Source: Chania fonticola_B | GTDB taxonomy: Bacteria; Pseudomonadota; Gammaproteobacteria; Enterobacterales; Enterobacteriaceae | Reading direction: 5' to 3' (one strand) | DNA length: 64,000 nt | NCBI RefSeq assembly: GCF_048537545.1 | Contig: NZ_CP183218.1 | In this document: positions 7,797-16,148 of the stretch, piece by piece | Layout of the letters: every line of letters starts with the position of its first letter | Position numbering within the stretch: position 1 is the first letter of the stretch | Program-made: the position numbers and the translations under genes | The notes under the pieces: generated by a model | Told to the model about the DNA's origin: nothing | Database searches by the model: none | The model's input: only the letters and a program-made list of their open reading frames with translations

Positions 7797-8549
7797 TTAC
7801 TTCGCTTTACCCTGGTTGGCGACGGCCGCAGCTTTGGCTGCGATCTCATCGGCATTACCCAGGTAGTAACGTTTGATTGGCTTGAAGTTCTCATCGAACT
7901 CATACACCAACGGCACGCCGGTTGGGATATTCAGCTCGAGGATCTCGTCTTCGCTCAGGTTATCCAGATATTTCACCAGTGCACGCAGGGAGTTACCGTG
8001 AGCCGCGACGATCACGCGCTCACCGCTCTTGATGCGTGGCAGGATCTCTTCGTCCCAGTAAGGGATAACGCGATCGATGGTCAACGCGAGGCTTTCGGTC
8101 AGCGGCAACTCTTTTTCGCTCAGCGCTGAGTAACGCGGATCGTGGCCCGGGTAGCGCTCATCTTCTTTGGTCAGCTCTGGGGGGGTGACTGCGAAGCCGC
8201 GACGCCATTGTTTGACCTGCTCGTCACCGTATTTTTCTGCGGTTTCAGCCTTGTTCAGACCCTGCAGCGCGCCGTAATGGCGTTCGTTCAGCTTCCAGGA
8301 CTTTTCGGTAGGCAACCAGGCCTGGTCCAACTCATCCAGAATGTTCCACAGAGTGTGGATAGCACGCTTCAGTACGGAGGTGTAAGCGAAATCGAAAGAG
8401 AAACCTTCGTCTTTCAACAGCTTGCCCGCTGCTTTTGCTTCGGTACGGCCTTTGTCGGACAGATCGACATCATACCAACCGGTGAAGCGGTTTTCGTTGT
8501 TCCACTGGCTTTCGCCGTGGCGCACCAGAACCAGCTTAGTTACAGCCAT
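7797..8549 (-). CDS. gpmA: 2,3-bisphosphoglycerate-dependent phosphoglycerate mutase GpmA
   Basis: Interconverts 3- and 2-phosphoglycerate in glycolysis and gluconeogenesis via a phosphohistidine. The 250-residue length equals E. coli GpmA. LVLVRHGESQWN carries the catalytic His11, and VIVAAHGNSLRALVKYL carries the second active-site histidine. An AAGGAG ribosome-binding site precedes the ATG. A strong Fur-box match lies about 33 bp upstream of the start, matching the known Fur control of E. coli gpmA. It ends at the shared terminator with the M48 protease. Confidence 0.98.
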   Translation of the reverse strand: MAVTKLVLVRHGESQWNNENRFTGWYDVDLSDKGRTEAKAAGKLLKDEGFSFDFAYTSVLKRAIHTLWNILDELDQAWLPTEKSWKLNERHYGALQGLNKAETAEKYGDEQVKQWRRGFAVTPPELTKEDERYPGHDPRYSALSEKELPLTESLALTIDRVIPYWDEEILPRIKSGERVIVAAHGNSLRALVKYLDNLSEDEILELNIPTGVPLVYEFDENFKPIKRYYLGNADEIAAKAAAVANQGKAK

Positions 8550-8581
8550 AGCTTAACTCCTTAATAATCTGAAGGTTTAAT

Positions 8582-8600
8582 GATAACGAATATCATTATA
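8582..8600. promoter_or_regulatory. Fur box upstream of gpmA
   Basis: The 19-mer GATAACGAATATCATTATA matches the Fur consensus GATAATGATAATCATTATC at 15 of 19 positions and is nearly palindromic. It sits 33 bp upstream of the gpmA start codon, where it would cover the promoter. Fur repression of gpmA is reported for E. coli; the site itself is what I see here. Confidence 0.75.
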
Positions 8601-8831
8601 TTCTGCTGCTACTTACTCGGCAATCGATATACCCGTGAATATATCCACTAAAAGCCGAGAGTTTCGTACGACGTGCGACATTGTCTAACCCTTACTGCCA
8701 CTAGGCATAGTGTTAACCATAGCCAATTTTTGGCCGCAAGGTAAGAGGGGCGCAAAGGAAAAAGCTGAATCGTTCAGGCTGGTCGAAGGGCGCGAACGAG
8801 AGCTATTCATCCGCGCCACAGCGTTAATGTA

Positions 8832-9170
8832 TCAGGAGGTTTTTTTCAGGCAGCTACTCATAAAGGTTTTACGCTCGTCACCTTTCAGGCTCTTTTTAGC
8901 GGCGTCGGCATTACAGTCTTTCATCTTCTGCTGCTGTGGTGTCAGGGCCTTCTCGGTATGGTGGCCTTCGGCCTTCAGGCAGGTGCTCATGAAGGTGGTA
9001 CGGTCAGAACCTTTCAGCGATTGGGTGGTAGCCTGTTGATTACAATCGGTCATGCGTTTTTGCTGGGCAGCCTGCGCCGGAGAAGGCGTTTTTGCTGCGG
9101 TGTCGGCAGCCATCAGGTTGGTGCTCAGCAATAAACCTGCCAGTAATGGAAGTGCAGTAATCAGACGCAT
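8832..9170 (-). CDS. PsiF-family small periplasmic protein
   Basis: Secreted 112-residue protein of unknown molecular role. A signal peptide (MRLITALPLLAGLLLSTNLMA) precedes a linker and two copies of the PsiF repeat. Each repeat has the pattern MxDCNxxA...SLKGxxRxxFMSxCLK and holds two cysteines, likely for disulfides. E. coli psiF is phosphate-starvation induced and lies next to phoA; here the gene sits between gpmA and gal, and I found no convincing Pho box upstream. Family assignment is firm from the duplicated repeat, but induction by phosphate is not supported by the local sequence. Confidence 0.85.
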   Translation of the reverse strand: MRLITALPLLAGLLLSTNLMAADTAAKTPSPAQAAQQKRMTDCNQQATTQSLKGSDRTTFMSTCLKAEGHHTEKALTPQQQKMKDCNADAAKKSLKGDERKTFMSSCLKKTS

Positions 9171-9323
9171 TAGGTGTTCCTTCAGCTATTGAACGGCCAG
9201 CAGGCCGAAAATTGTGATATCACTCACGGGCTTGTGCATACCACGGTAGCCTGATTCTAGTGCGGGGTTGGCAATAAGGAAAGGTAACGGCCTGGAGGCG
9301 CAATGTAAGTAATTATAACAATC

Positions 9324-9356
9324 ACGCCCCTTACCGCATGACAAGGGGCGTGGCGG
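9324..9356 (-). terminator. intrinsic terminator of the galTKM operon
   Basis: ACGCCCCTT and AAGGGGCGT form a 9-bp perfect stem (9324-9351) just after the galM stop on the minus strand, followed on that strand by GATTGTTATAATT. It is a plausible terminator, with a weaker U-tract than the gpmA one. Confidence 0.65.
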
Positions 9357-9357
9357 C

Positions 9358-10401
9358 TCAGATAGGAATAAGCTGATAGTGCGTTGCGCTCTGATAACGC
9401 TGGCCAGGCAGTAGCCAACAGTCCGGCTGTGGCCATTCTGGGTGGTTCGGGCTGTCCGGTAGGAACTCGCTTTCCAGCGCTACGCCGGCGTAATTCTGGT
9501 AGCTACCGCCGTCGCGCGCCGGTGTGCCACCCAAATAATTACCGCTGTAGAGTTGGAGCGCTGGCGCGGTGGTGAACACCGTCATCGCGACCTTGCCGTC
9601 GGCAGACCACAGGTGAGCCGCCGGGCTTGCCAACCCGTGGCAGGTATCGTGTAACAGGTAAGCATGGTCGTAACCCTTAACCCGTTGCTGATCGCGGTCG
9701 CGTAATAAATCTTGCTGCAGGGTTTTCGGCTGGCGGAAATCCATCCCGGTTCCTGCCACCGCCGTCAGTTCGGCACAGGGGATGCCATCGCCGTCCACGG
9801 GCAGATAACGGTCGGCGAACAGTTGCAAGCGCTGTTGTCGGGCGTCGTGGCCTGCGCCATCCAGATTGAAATAAGCATGGTTGGTCAGATTGACCGGGCA
9901 GGCGCGATCGGTCTGTGCCTGATACTCAATCTCCAGCCGGTGTTCGGCGGTGAGTCGATAAGTCAGCGTAACGTCGAGGTTGCCAGGGAAGCCCTGGTCA
10001 CCGTCTGGCGAATGGAGTTGATAAACCACCTGCTGCTCATCCTGCTTTACTATCTGCCAGCGGCGAGCGTGGAAGCCGTTTGGCCCGCCGTGCAGTTGAT
10101 GCTCCCCTTGATTAGCGATCAGCGGGTGTGGCTTGCCATCGATGTTTAGGCTGGCATGTGCAATACGGTTGGCATAGCGCCCGACCGTGGCCCCCAGATA
10201 GGCCCCCTGGTGCAGATAGTCCTGCGGGGTTTGGCATCCCAGCAGCAGCTCACGTTGCTCCCCTGATTTCAACGGTAGCAAGGCGGAAAGCCAGGTTGCG
10301 CCCCAATCCATCAACGTGACCGTCATTCCCGCGGCATTTTTCAGGGTGGTGAGAATAAAGGGCTGGCCGTCTGGGGCAACGGCGGAGTTATCACTCAGCA
10401 T
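9358..10401 (-). CDS. galM: aldose 1-epimerase (galactose mutarotase) GalM
   Basis: Interconverts alpha and beta anomers of galactose so that GalK can use it. The 347-residue protein aligns with E. coli GalM (346) from the start MLSDNSAVAPDGQPF. Key motifs are LMDWGATWLS, GRYANRIA, NLTNHAYFNLDG with the catalytic His, and ALESEFLPDSPNHPEWPQPDC with the catalytic Glu. I placed the start at 10401, whose ATG overlaps the galK stop as ATGCTGA; the open frame continues 44 codons upstream but that extension lies inside galK. Last gene of galTKM, translationally coupled to galK. Confidence 0.96.
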   Translation of the reverse strand: MLSDNSAVAPDGQPFILTTLKNAAGMTVTLMDWGATWLSALLPLKSGEQRELLLGCQTPQDYLHQGAYLGATVGRYANRIAHASLNIDGKPHPLIANQGEHQLHGGPNGFHARRWQIVKQDEQQVVYQLHSPDGDQGFPGNLDVTLTYRLTAEHRLEIEYQAQTDRACPVNLTNHAYFNLDGAGHDARQQRLQLFADRYLPVDGDGIPCAELTAVAGTGMDFRQPKTLQQDLLRDRDQQRVKGYDHAYLLHDTCHGLASPAAHLWSADGKVAMTVFTTAPALQLYSGNYLGGTPARDGGSYQNYAGVALESEFLPDSPNHPEWPQPDCWLLPGQRYQSATHYQLIPI

Positions 10402-11546
10402 AGACCGGATCCTTGTGAAGCTTTGCAGACGTAGAAGGTTTCTTGCAGGCCGTTGGTTCGCAGTGGATATTCGCGGGCTACCGCCGTACGTACCGACTCT
10501 ACCAGATCCTGCGGCATCAAGGCCACGATGCACCCCCCAAAGCCCCCTCCGGTCATACGCACACCGCCACGATCGCCAATGACCTCTTTCACAATCTCGA
10601 CCAGCGTATCGATAGGGGGCACAGTAATTTCAAAATCATCACGCATCGACGCGTGTGATTCAGCCATCAGTTTGCCCATCAGCTTCAGGTTGCCAGCGGC
10701 CAAGGCATCGGCAGCGGCCAGGGTGCGATCGTTTTCGGTGATCACATGGCGCGCCCGTTTGGCCACGATCGGATCCAGTTCGTGCAGGATCGGGAAGAAC
10801 AGATCCGGGCTGACGTCGCGCAGCGCCTTGACGCCGAAGAAGCGAGCCGCCGCTTCGCACTGTTGCCGGCGGGTGTTGTATTCGCTGTCGACCAGGCCGC
10901 GTTTGACGTTGGAGTTGATGATCACCACGGCGACATCGGCTGGCATTGGCACCGCCCGAGTTTCCAAAGAGCGGCAGTCGATCAGCAGGGCGTGATCTTT
11001 CTTGCCCAACGCAGAAATCAGCTGATCCATAATGCCGCAGTTGCAGCCGACAAACTGGTTTTCCGCTTCCTGGCCATTCAGCGCCAGCGCTACGCCGTCC
11101 AACGGCAATTGATAGAGCGCCTGCAACACCTGCCCGACGGCCACTTCCAGTGAGGCGGAAGAGCTGAGCCCGGCGCCCTGCGGGACGTTGCCGCTGATCA
11201 CCAGATCGGCACCGCCAAAATTGGCATCGCGGGTCTGCAGGTGTTTCACCACGCCGCGCACATAGTCGGCCCAGCGCAGATTGGCGTGGCTGACGATAGG
11301 CTCATCCAGCGAAAACTGATCCTGCTGGTTCTCGTAATCGGCGGCCAATACGCGGATCTGGCGATCGTTACGTGGAGCCCCGCTGATCACGGTTTGATAA
11401 TCAATGGCGCAGGGCAGGACGAAGCCGTCGTTGTAATCGGTGTGTTCGCCGATCAGATTGACTCGTCCCGGAGCCTGGATCGTCAGGGTGGGTGCGTAGC
11501 CAAAGTGTTCGGTAAACAGGGCTTGGGTAAGTTGCTTCAGACTCAT
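10395..11546 (-). CDS. galK: galactokinase GalK
   Basis: Phosphorylates alpha-D-galactose to galactose 1-phosphate with ATP in the Leloir pathway. The 383-residue GHMP kinase (E. coli 382) has the galactokinase signature GRVNLIGEHTDYNDGFVLP, the ATP-binding GAGLSSSASLEVAVG loop and the C-terminal GGVRMTGGGFGGC motif. Its ATG overlaps the galT stop by one base (TAATG) and its stop overlaps the galM start, so galT, galK and galM are tightly coupled. Confidence 0.98.
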   Translation of the reverse strand: MSLKQLTQALFTEHFGYAPTLTIQAPGRVNLIGEHTDYNDGFVLPCAIDYQTVISGAPRNDRQIRVLAADYENQQDQFSLDEPIVSHANLRWADYVRGVVKHLQTRDANFGGADLVISGNVPQGAGLSSSASLEVAVGQVLQALYQLPLDGVALALNGQEAENQFVGCNCGIMDQLISALGKKDHALLIDCRSLETRAVPMPADVAVVIINSNVKRGLVDSEYNTRRQQCEAAARFFGVKALRDVSPDLFFPILHELDPIVAKRARHVITENDRTLAAADALAAGNLKLMGKLMAESHASMRDDFEITVPPIDTLVEIVKEVIGDRGGVRMTGGGFGGCIVALMPQDLVESVRTAVAREYPLRTNGLQETFYVCKASQGSGLC

Positions 11547-12595
11547 TATTTCACTCCGGCTTCGCGGTAATGGATATCACTGACCGCACGCAGGCGTTCA
11601 GCGGCTTGTTCTGCGGTGAGGTCGCGTTGGGTTTCCGCCAGCATTTCATAGCCCACCATAAATTTACGCACCGTGGCGCTGCGCAGTAACGGCGGGTAGA
11701 AGTGGGCATGCAGTTGCCAGTGGCGGTTATCGGCCTGGTTGAAGGGCGCGCCGTGCCAGCCCATGGAGTAAGGGAAAGAGCATTGGAACAGGTTGTCATA
11801 GCGGCTGGTGAGTTTCTTCAGCGCAATGGCCAGATCGCGGCTTTGTGCTGCACTAAGGTCGGTCAGGCGCTGTACCGGCGCTTTTGGCAGCAACAGCGTT
11901 TCAAACGGCCAGGCTGCCCAGTAAGGGACAACCGCCAACCAGTGCTCGGTTTCCACCACCGTACGGCTGCCGTCGGCCTGCTCGCGCTGAGCATAGTCCA
12001 CCAGCATGGCGGACTGATGCTGGCTGAAATACTCCTGTTGCAGGCGATCTTCTCGTTCGGCTTCATTCGGCAAGAAGCTGTTGGCCCATACCTGACCATG
12101 CGGGTGAGGATTGGAACAGCCCATCGCGGCCCCTTTATTTTCAAACACCTGTACCCAGGGGTAGCTGCGCCCCAGATCGGCGGTCTGTTCCTGCCAGGTG
12201 GCGATCACCTGTTCCAGTGCGGGTAGCGTCAGCTGCGGTAGCGTTTTACTGTGATCGGGGGAGAAGCAGATCACCCGGCTGGTGCCACGGGCGCTTTGGC
12301 AACGCATCAGCGGATCGTCACTTTCCGGCGCCTGCGGGGTATCTTGCATCAGGGCGGCAAAATCATTGGTGAACACGTAGGTGCCTGGATAGTCAGGGTT
12401 TTTATCACCGGTTACGCGCGTGTTGCCGGGGCAAAGGAAGCAGTCGGGATCGTGTGCTGGCAGTGTTTCCTGAGCGGGGGATTCCTGTTGGCCCTGCCAC
12501 GGGCGTTTGGCCCGGTGCGGAGATACCAGCACCCATTGCCCGGTAAGGGGATTAAAACGGCGATGTGGATGATCGATAGGATTGAAATCAGGCAT
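11546..12595 (-). CDS. galT: galactose-1-phosphate uridylyltransferase GalT
   Basis: Transfers UMP between UDP-glucose and galactose 1-phosphate through a uridylylated histidine. The 349-residue product (E. coli 348) contains the catalytic SNPHPHGQVW motif, Cys residues in DCFLCPGN for metal, the GWHGAPFNQ and HAHFYPPLLRS segments, and the N-terminal DHPHRRFNPLTGQWVLVSPHR. It is the first gene of the gal operon here. In E. coli galE precedes it, but in this window there is only a regulatory region and then an unrelated CPBP protease gene, so UDP-galactose 4-epimerase must be encoded elsewhere. Confidence 0.98.
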   Translation of the reverse strand: MPDFNPIDHPHRRFNPLTGQWVLVSPHRAKRPWQGQQESPAQETLPAHDPDCFLCPGNTRVTGDKNPDYPGTYVFTNDFAALMQDTPQAPESDDPLMRCQSARGTSRVICFSPDHSKTLPQLTLPALEQVIATWQEQTADLGRSYPWVQVFENKGAAMGCSNPHPHGQVWANSFLPNEAEREDRLQQEYFSQHQSAMLVDYAQREQADGSRTVVETEHWLAVVPYWAAWPFETLLLPKAPVQRLTDLSAAQSRDLAIALKKLTSRYDNLFQCSFPYSMGWHGAPFNQADNRHWQLHAHFYPPLLRSATVRKFMVGYEMLAETQRDLTAEQAAERLRAVSDIHYREAGVK

Positions 12596-12625
12596 TGCGC
12601 TTCCTTTATCTAGCGACGGGGCTAA

Positions 12626-12641
12626 TTGTAATCGCTTTCAC
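12626..12641. promoter_or_regulatory. GalR/GalS-type operator O1
   Basis: Reading toward galT, GTGAAAGCGATTACAA matches the Gal operator consensus GTGKAANCGNTTNCAC at nearly every fixed position. It lies 31-46 bp upstream of the galT start, a position similar to an internal operator downstream of the promoter. Confidence 0.75.
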
Positions 12642-12736
12642 CTGCTGCGTGACCGACTATAGCCGAGTGCATTTTGGAAAATAATGGCTAGAAGATAGCA
12701 CGGCCGCGGTGAGAAAAAGGTGATCTAGCGCGAAAA

Positions 12737-12752
12737 ATGGAATCGCTTACAT
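12737..12752. promoter_or_regulatory. GalR/GalS-type operator O2
   Basis: ATGGAATCGCTTACAT matches GTGKAANCGNTTNCAC except at the two outermost bases. Its centre is 111 bp from that of O1, close to the OE-OI separation of about 113 bp that permits the GalR-HU repression loop in E. coli. The gal promoter presumably lies between the two. A CRP-like half-site, AAGGTGATCT, lies just beside it at about 12717-12726. Confidence 0.72.
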
Positions 12753-12803
12753 CGTTTGAGGCTTTAATTCGGTTGAGGTAGGCAAGGCAGCGGGGTGGGT
12801 TAA

Positions 12804-12819
12804 GTGGTAGCGATTACAC
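12804..12819. promoter_or_regulatory. third GalR/GalS-type operator O3
   Basis: GTGGTAGCGATTACAC matches the Gal operator at all fixed positions but one. It sits 67 bp upstream (centre to centre) of O2, between the gal control region and the stop codon of the CPBP gene. Three well-matched 16-bp operators within 194 bp are unlikely by chance. E. coli gal has two. Confidence 0.68.
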
Positions 12820-12824
12820 TGGAC

Positions 12825-12850
12825 AGGCCGGCAGAGAACTCTGCCGGCCT
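12825..12850 (-). terminator. hairpin after the CPBP protease gene
   Basis: AGGCCGGCAGAG and CTCTGCCGGCCT form a perfect 12-bp stem with an AA loop, 10 bp after the stop of the minus-strand CPBP gene. There is no U-tract. It probably separates that gene from gal transcription. Confidence 0.6.
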
Positions 12851-12859
12851 GGAGGGGGA

Positions 12860-13678
12860 CTAATATTGGTAAGCCGGGTAGGTAAAGAACAGCAAATGGA
12901 CCAGATTTAGCCCAAAGTGGAAGAGAATGGGCACCCACAGACGGCCGCTCCACATCCAGGCCAGGCCATAAATCACCCCTGCCAGCGTGGCAAATGCCAC
13001 CATCAACATGCCACCGGCAAAGTGAGCGGCTCCAAACAGCAGGGCGGTGATAATCAGTGCCGGATAGGCACCCAGCCACTGGCGCAGACGCTGCTGCAAA
13101 TAGCCACGGAACAGCGCTTCTTCGGCCATCGAAACAAAAAACAGGTTGGCCATAATGAAGGCCAGGATCCAGGAGGGTAGATGCAGCTCAACTTTCAGCC
13201 CACCGAGCGCCACCGCCAACAGCAGCACCGCAGGTATGCAGAGCACCAGGATCAGCCAGGCGCTGACGCCTACTTGTTTGTCAGGCTTGCCCGCGTTAAA
13301 TAGCGTTGGCAGGCAGGCTAACAGCAGAAAGGGGAGCAGTGCCTTATCGAAGTTGTAATACATGGAATACAGCGAGCTCATCGGGCCCACTTTGACCTGA
13401 TCGACCATCAATTGGTTATTGAAGCCCGGTATCAGGTGATAAAACAGAGCGATTGAGCAGGCGACTAAAAATACCTCCAGCGCTAGCGCGATGCTGCGCT
13501 GCTGGCGATAGTGTTGATGAAGCCAGATGGCAATGGCGATAACCGCCAGATAGCCCAGCCCGACGGGCGTCAGGACATGATGGTAAACCCCCATTGCAGC
13601 AGCCGCCGCCAATACTACTGAGGCAATCAGCCGGTTAAATGGCAAAAAAAACAACGAAGCCGAAAGTACGCCCCACAT
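12860..13678 (-). CDS. CPBP family intramembrane metalloprotease (CAAX/Abi-type)
   Basis: Polytopic membrane protein, 272 residues from the chosen start, with the CPBP motifs in order: EEALFRGYLQ, LLFGAAHFAGG and FHFGLNLVH. These carry the Glu-Glu, Arg and His residues of the Rce1-like active site. About eight membrane segments are predicted. I chose the ATG at 13678 (MWGVLSAS), preceded by AAAGGGATAGCTATT, over a TTG at 13714 with no ribosome-binding site. Substrate is unknown; bacterial relatives include bacteriocin-immunity proteins. It is upstream of gal on the same strand but separated by a hairpin and three operators. Confidence 0.82.
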   Translation of the reverse strand: MWGVLSASLFFLPFNRLIASVVLAAAAAMGVYHHVLTPVGLGYLAVIAIAIWLHQHYRQQRSIALALEVFLVACSIALFYHLIPGFNNQLMVDQVKVGPMSSLYSMYYNFDKALLPFLLLACLPTLFNAGKPDKQVGVSAWLILVLCIPAVLLLAVALGGLKVELHLPSWILAFIMANLFFVSMAEEALFRGYLQQRLRQWLGAYPALIITALLFGAAHFAGGMLMVAFATLAGVIYGLAWMWSGRLWVPILFHFGLNLVHLLFFTYPAYQY

Positions 13679-13894
13679 AATAGCTATCCCTTTAAATAGA
13701 TACACGGCGCTCAATGCCGGAAATCCGGCGTGTTAATGTCTGGTTAAATATAAATGAGCACTAAATGGGATAGTAGCACAACAGGATGAATATAAAGGTC
13801 GGGACAGTAGTTAATCGTGCTTATAACGGCTAACTAGCTGTTTCTAATTGTGCTGCATGACTCCCTCCTGTCTCAAACTTATGGTGTCGTGGTT

Positions 13895-14467
13895 TTAACC
13901 GCGCATCCACGCCTGCGAACGCATAACCTCCCCAAGGTTCTGCAAGGTCTCCAGGCTCTGCTGGTGGATCTCTTCCGTTGGGGCGGCGCACAGATCTTGA
14001 AGCACCGTTACCTGTAAGCCTGCATCGTGCGCCTGTCGGGCGGTGCTCTCAATGGCAAGCGGGGTGCTGATACCGCCCAATAACAGGTGGTGGCAGCGGT
14101 GCTGCTGTAACCAGGCTAACAAATTGTTACCGGCAAACGCGCTGAGCCCTTTCTTTTCCAGGCACAAATCCTCGGTTTTTACCTCCAGACCGGCCAGCCA
14201 ATGGCATCCCCCGTTACTTAAACGCAGCGCGCCGATATGTTTGAGCTGATTGAACAGCGGCGAGTGTCGGGGAATATCGTGGTAATTGTCGGCAAAACCG
14301 GTGCGCAACCAAATCACCGGGATTTTACGCACCCGCGCGTAGGCCGCAGCAGCATTGACGTGCGCGATCACATCACGCGTTACGATCTGTTCGTGGCAGT
14401 GATTCGCCCGCCCTTTAGGGCCAGCCAGATCTTCAATCAGGTCAATCATAATCAGCGCGGCGGACAT
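13895..14467 (-). CDS. isochorismatase-fold hydrolase-like protein lacking the catalytic cysteine
   Basis: 190-residue single-domain member of the isochorismatase/cysteine hydrolase superfamily. The acid residue in ALIMIDLIEDL and the lysine in EKKGLSAFAGNNLLAWL are present. Where amidohydrolases of the family read G-x-x-T-x-x-C-V-x-x-T-A-R, this protein reads GISTPLAIESTAR, with alanine for cysteine. True isochorismatases such as PhzD and EntB also work without that cysteine, so either vinyl-ether hydrolysis or loss of activity is possible. The start at 14467 has GGAGAAGG five bases upstream; the longer frame runs into modF. Next to modF but not part of the E. coli mod locus. Confidence 0.75.
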   Translation of the reverse strand: MSAALIMIDLIEDLAGPKGRANHCHEQIVTRDVIAHVNAAAAYARVRKIPVIWLRTGFADNYHDIPRHSPLFNQLKHIGALRLSNGGCHWLAGLEVKTEDLCLEKKGLSAFAGNNLLAWLQQHRCHHLLLGGISTPLAIESTARQAHDAGLQVTVLQDLCAAPTEEIHQQSLETLQNLGEVMRSQAWMRG

Positions 14468-14588
14468 ACCTTCTCCAAAAACGTTTCTGTACCCTTTAAG
14501 GATAAAAGGCCAAATGTGATGCGTAGTGGAGGAAGTGTTGCCGGATATGTCCTCAGGATGAGCGCTGTAGCACTCACCCCCGAGTATG

Positions 14589-16058
14589 TTAAGCCAGGAC
14601 GTCTTGCTGATAGCGGTAGCCATCGCCTTCAGGGATGAAGGAGAAACGGTGGGTGATACATTGCGGCGCGTCTTCTGCGTGGTGTGAAACAAACAGCAAC
14701 TGGGTTGAGCCCTGTTGGATCAACACATCTACGAAGCGCCTTACCAATTGGCGGTTTAGCGGATCCAGGCCTTGCAGTGGCTCATCGAGGATCAGCAGCG
14801 CCGGATGTTTGACTAATGCCCGGGCGATCAGCGCCAGGCGTTGCTGGCCCCAGGACAGGCTATGGAAGGGAGCATCGCCCATAGCGCCAAGCCCGAGCAG
14901 CGCCAGCCATTGTGAGGTCAACTGATGCTGACGATCGGAAACTGCCTGATAAATACCGATCGAATCAAAGAAACCGGACAGGATCACGTTACGCACGCTG
15001 GAGCTGACCCGATAGTCCAGGTGCAGGCTGCTGCTGACGTAGCCGATATGGCGTTTGATATCCCAGATGGTTTCTCCACTACCGCGTCGGCGGCCAAACA
15101 GCGTCAGATCGTTGCTGTAGCCTTGCGGATGATCACCGGTGATCAGGCTGAGCAGGGTGGATTTTCCCGCCCCGTTCGGGCCGACGATCTGCCAGTGTTC
15201 ACCGGGGTTAACCTGCCAACTGAGTTGGTTGAGAATGGGGCGATCGTTGTAGCTGACTACGCCATCACGCAGAACGATCAGTGGCCGATCGTCCGGCAAC
15301 CTGATGACCTGTGTGGGATCTTCGGTTTCTGGCAGCGTCAAGCCGTTGAGATTTTCACTGTGCGCCAGTTGGGCGACTAGCGCATCGGCCATCACCTGTT
15401 GCCGTGGCCCCTGGCTGGTGAGGGTGCAATCGGCCAGTACGCCGACCTGCTCAATGAAGTCTGGGATTTCATCAAACCGGTTGAGCACCAGGACCACGGT
15501 ATAACCTTGTTGTGAAAGTTCGCCAAGCAGAGTGGCGAGCTGAGCGCGTGAATTGACGTCCAGCCCGTCGAACGGCTCATCGAGGATTAATAAATCGGGC
15601 TGGGCCATCAGGGCACGGCACAGCAGAGTTTTGCGGGTCTCACCGGTAGAGAGATATTTGAAACGGCGCGTAAGCAGCGGCGTGATACCAAACTGCTCAG
15701 CCAACTGTGTGCAGCGAGCGGGATCGTTGAGCTCTTCCTGAATGATTTCCGCCGTCGTGCGCCCGGTGTCGTCTTCGTCCTGGCTAAGCAGGTCGGTATT
15801 GTTGCGTTGCCATTCGTCGCTGACCAGCTTTTGCAACTGCTCAAAGGAGAGCCGCACTACTTGACGAAAATCACTGTGGCGTTCGCCTTTCAGCAACGTC
15901 AGCTCACCGGCCAGCGCCCGGGCCAGCGCGGATTTCCCGCTGCCGTTAGCCCCGACGAATGCCCAGCTATCGCCGGACTGAATATCAAGCCGATCCAGCT
16001 CCAGCGTGCGGGTATCGCTTAGACGAAATGAACCTTGCGAAATGTGCAACGACGACAT
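14589..16058 (-). CDS. modF: ModF, duplicated ABC ATPase linked to molybdate genes
   Basis: Cytosolic protein of 489 residues with two ABC ATPase domains (E. coli ModF 490). Walker A motifs are GANGSGKSAL and GPNGAGKSTL, and Walker B motifs are LLILDEPFDGLD and LLILDEPLQGLD. ABC signature-like loops are STGETRK and SWGQQRLAL, both departing from LSGGQ, as is usual in ModF. Its start MSSLHISQG aligns with E. coli MSSLQILQG. It lies 90 bp after modE in the same direction, the E. coli modE-modF order. Its precise role is unknown; it is not required as the ATPase of the ModABC importer. Confidence 0.96.
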   Translation of the reverse strand: MSSLHISQGSFRLSDTRTLELDRLDIQSGDSWAFVGANGSGKSALARALAGELTLLKGERHSDFRQVVRLSFEQLQKLVSDEWQRNNTDLLSQDEDDTGRTTAEIIQEELNDPARCTQLAEQFGITPLLTRRFKYLSTGETRKTLLCRALMAQPDLLILDEPFDGLDVNSRAQLATLLGELSQQGYTVVLVLNRFDEIPDFIEQVGVLADCTLTSQGPRQQVMADALVAQLAHSENLNGLTLPETEDPTQVIRLPDDRPLIVLRDGVVSYNDRPILNQLSWQVNPGEHWQIVGPNGAGKSTLLSLITGDHPQGYSNDLTLFGRRRGSGETIWDIKRHIGYVSSSLHLDYRVSSSVRNVILSGFFDSIGIYQAVSDRQHQLTSQWLALLGLGAMGDAPFHSLSWGQQRLALIARALVKHPALLILDEPLQGLDPLNRQLVRRFVDVLIQQGSTQLLFVSHHAEDAPQCITHRFSFIPEGDGYRYQQDVLA

Positions 16059-16148
16059 CCTATGTTCCCTATTCTGCAATTAATTTCCTTAGAAATAGGC
16101 GCAAGCGGAAAAGATGTCAATCGGCAATACTGCAACGTGACGTTGCGT

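Noticed and set aside
10402..10533. 44-codon N-terminal extension of galM
   Set aside because: Lies within galK and lacks similarity to GalM; the ATG overlapping the galK stop aligns with E. coli.
14468..14692. 75-codon extension of the isochorismatase-like gene
   Set aside because: Runs into modF, has no homology, and the internal ATG has GGAGAAGG.
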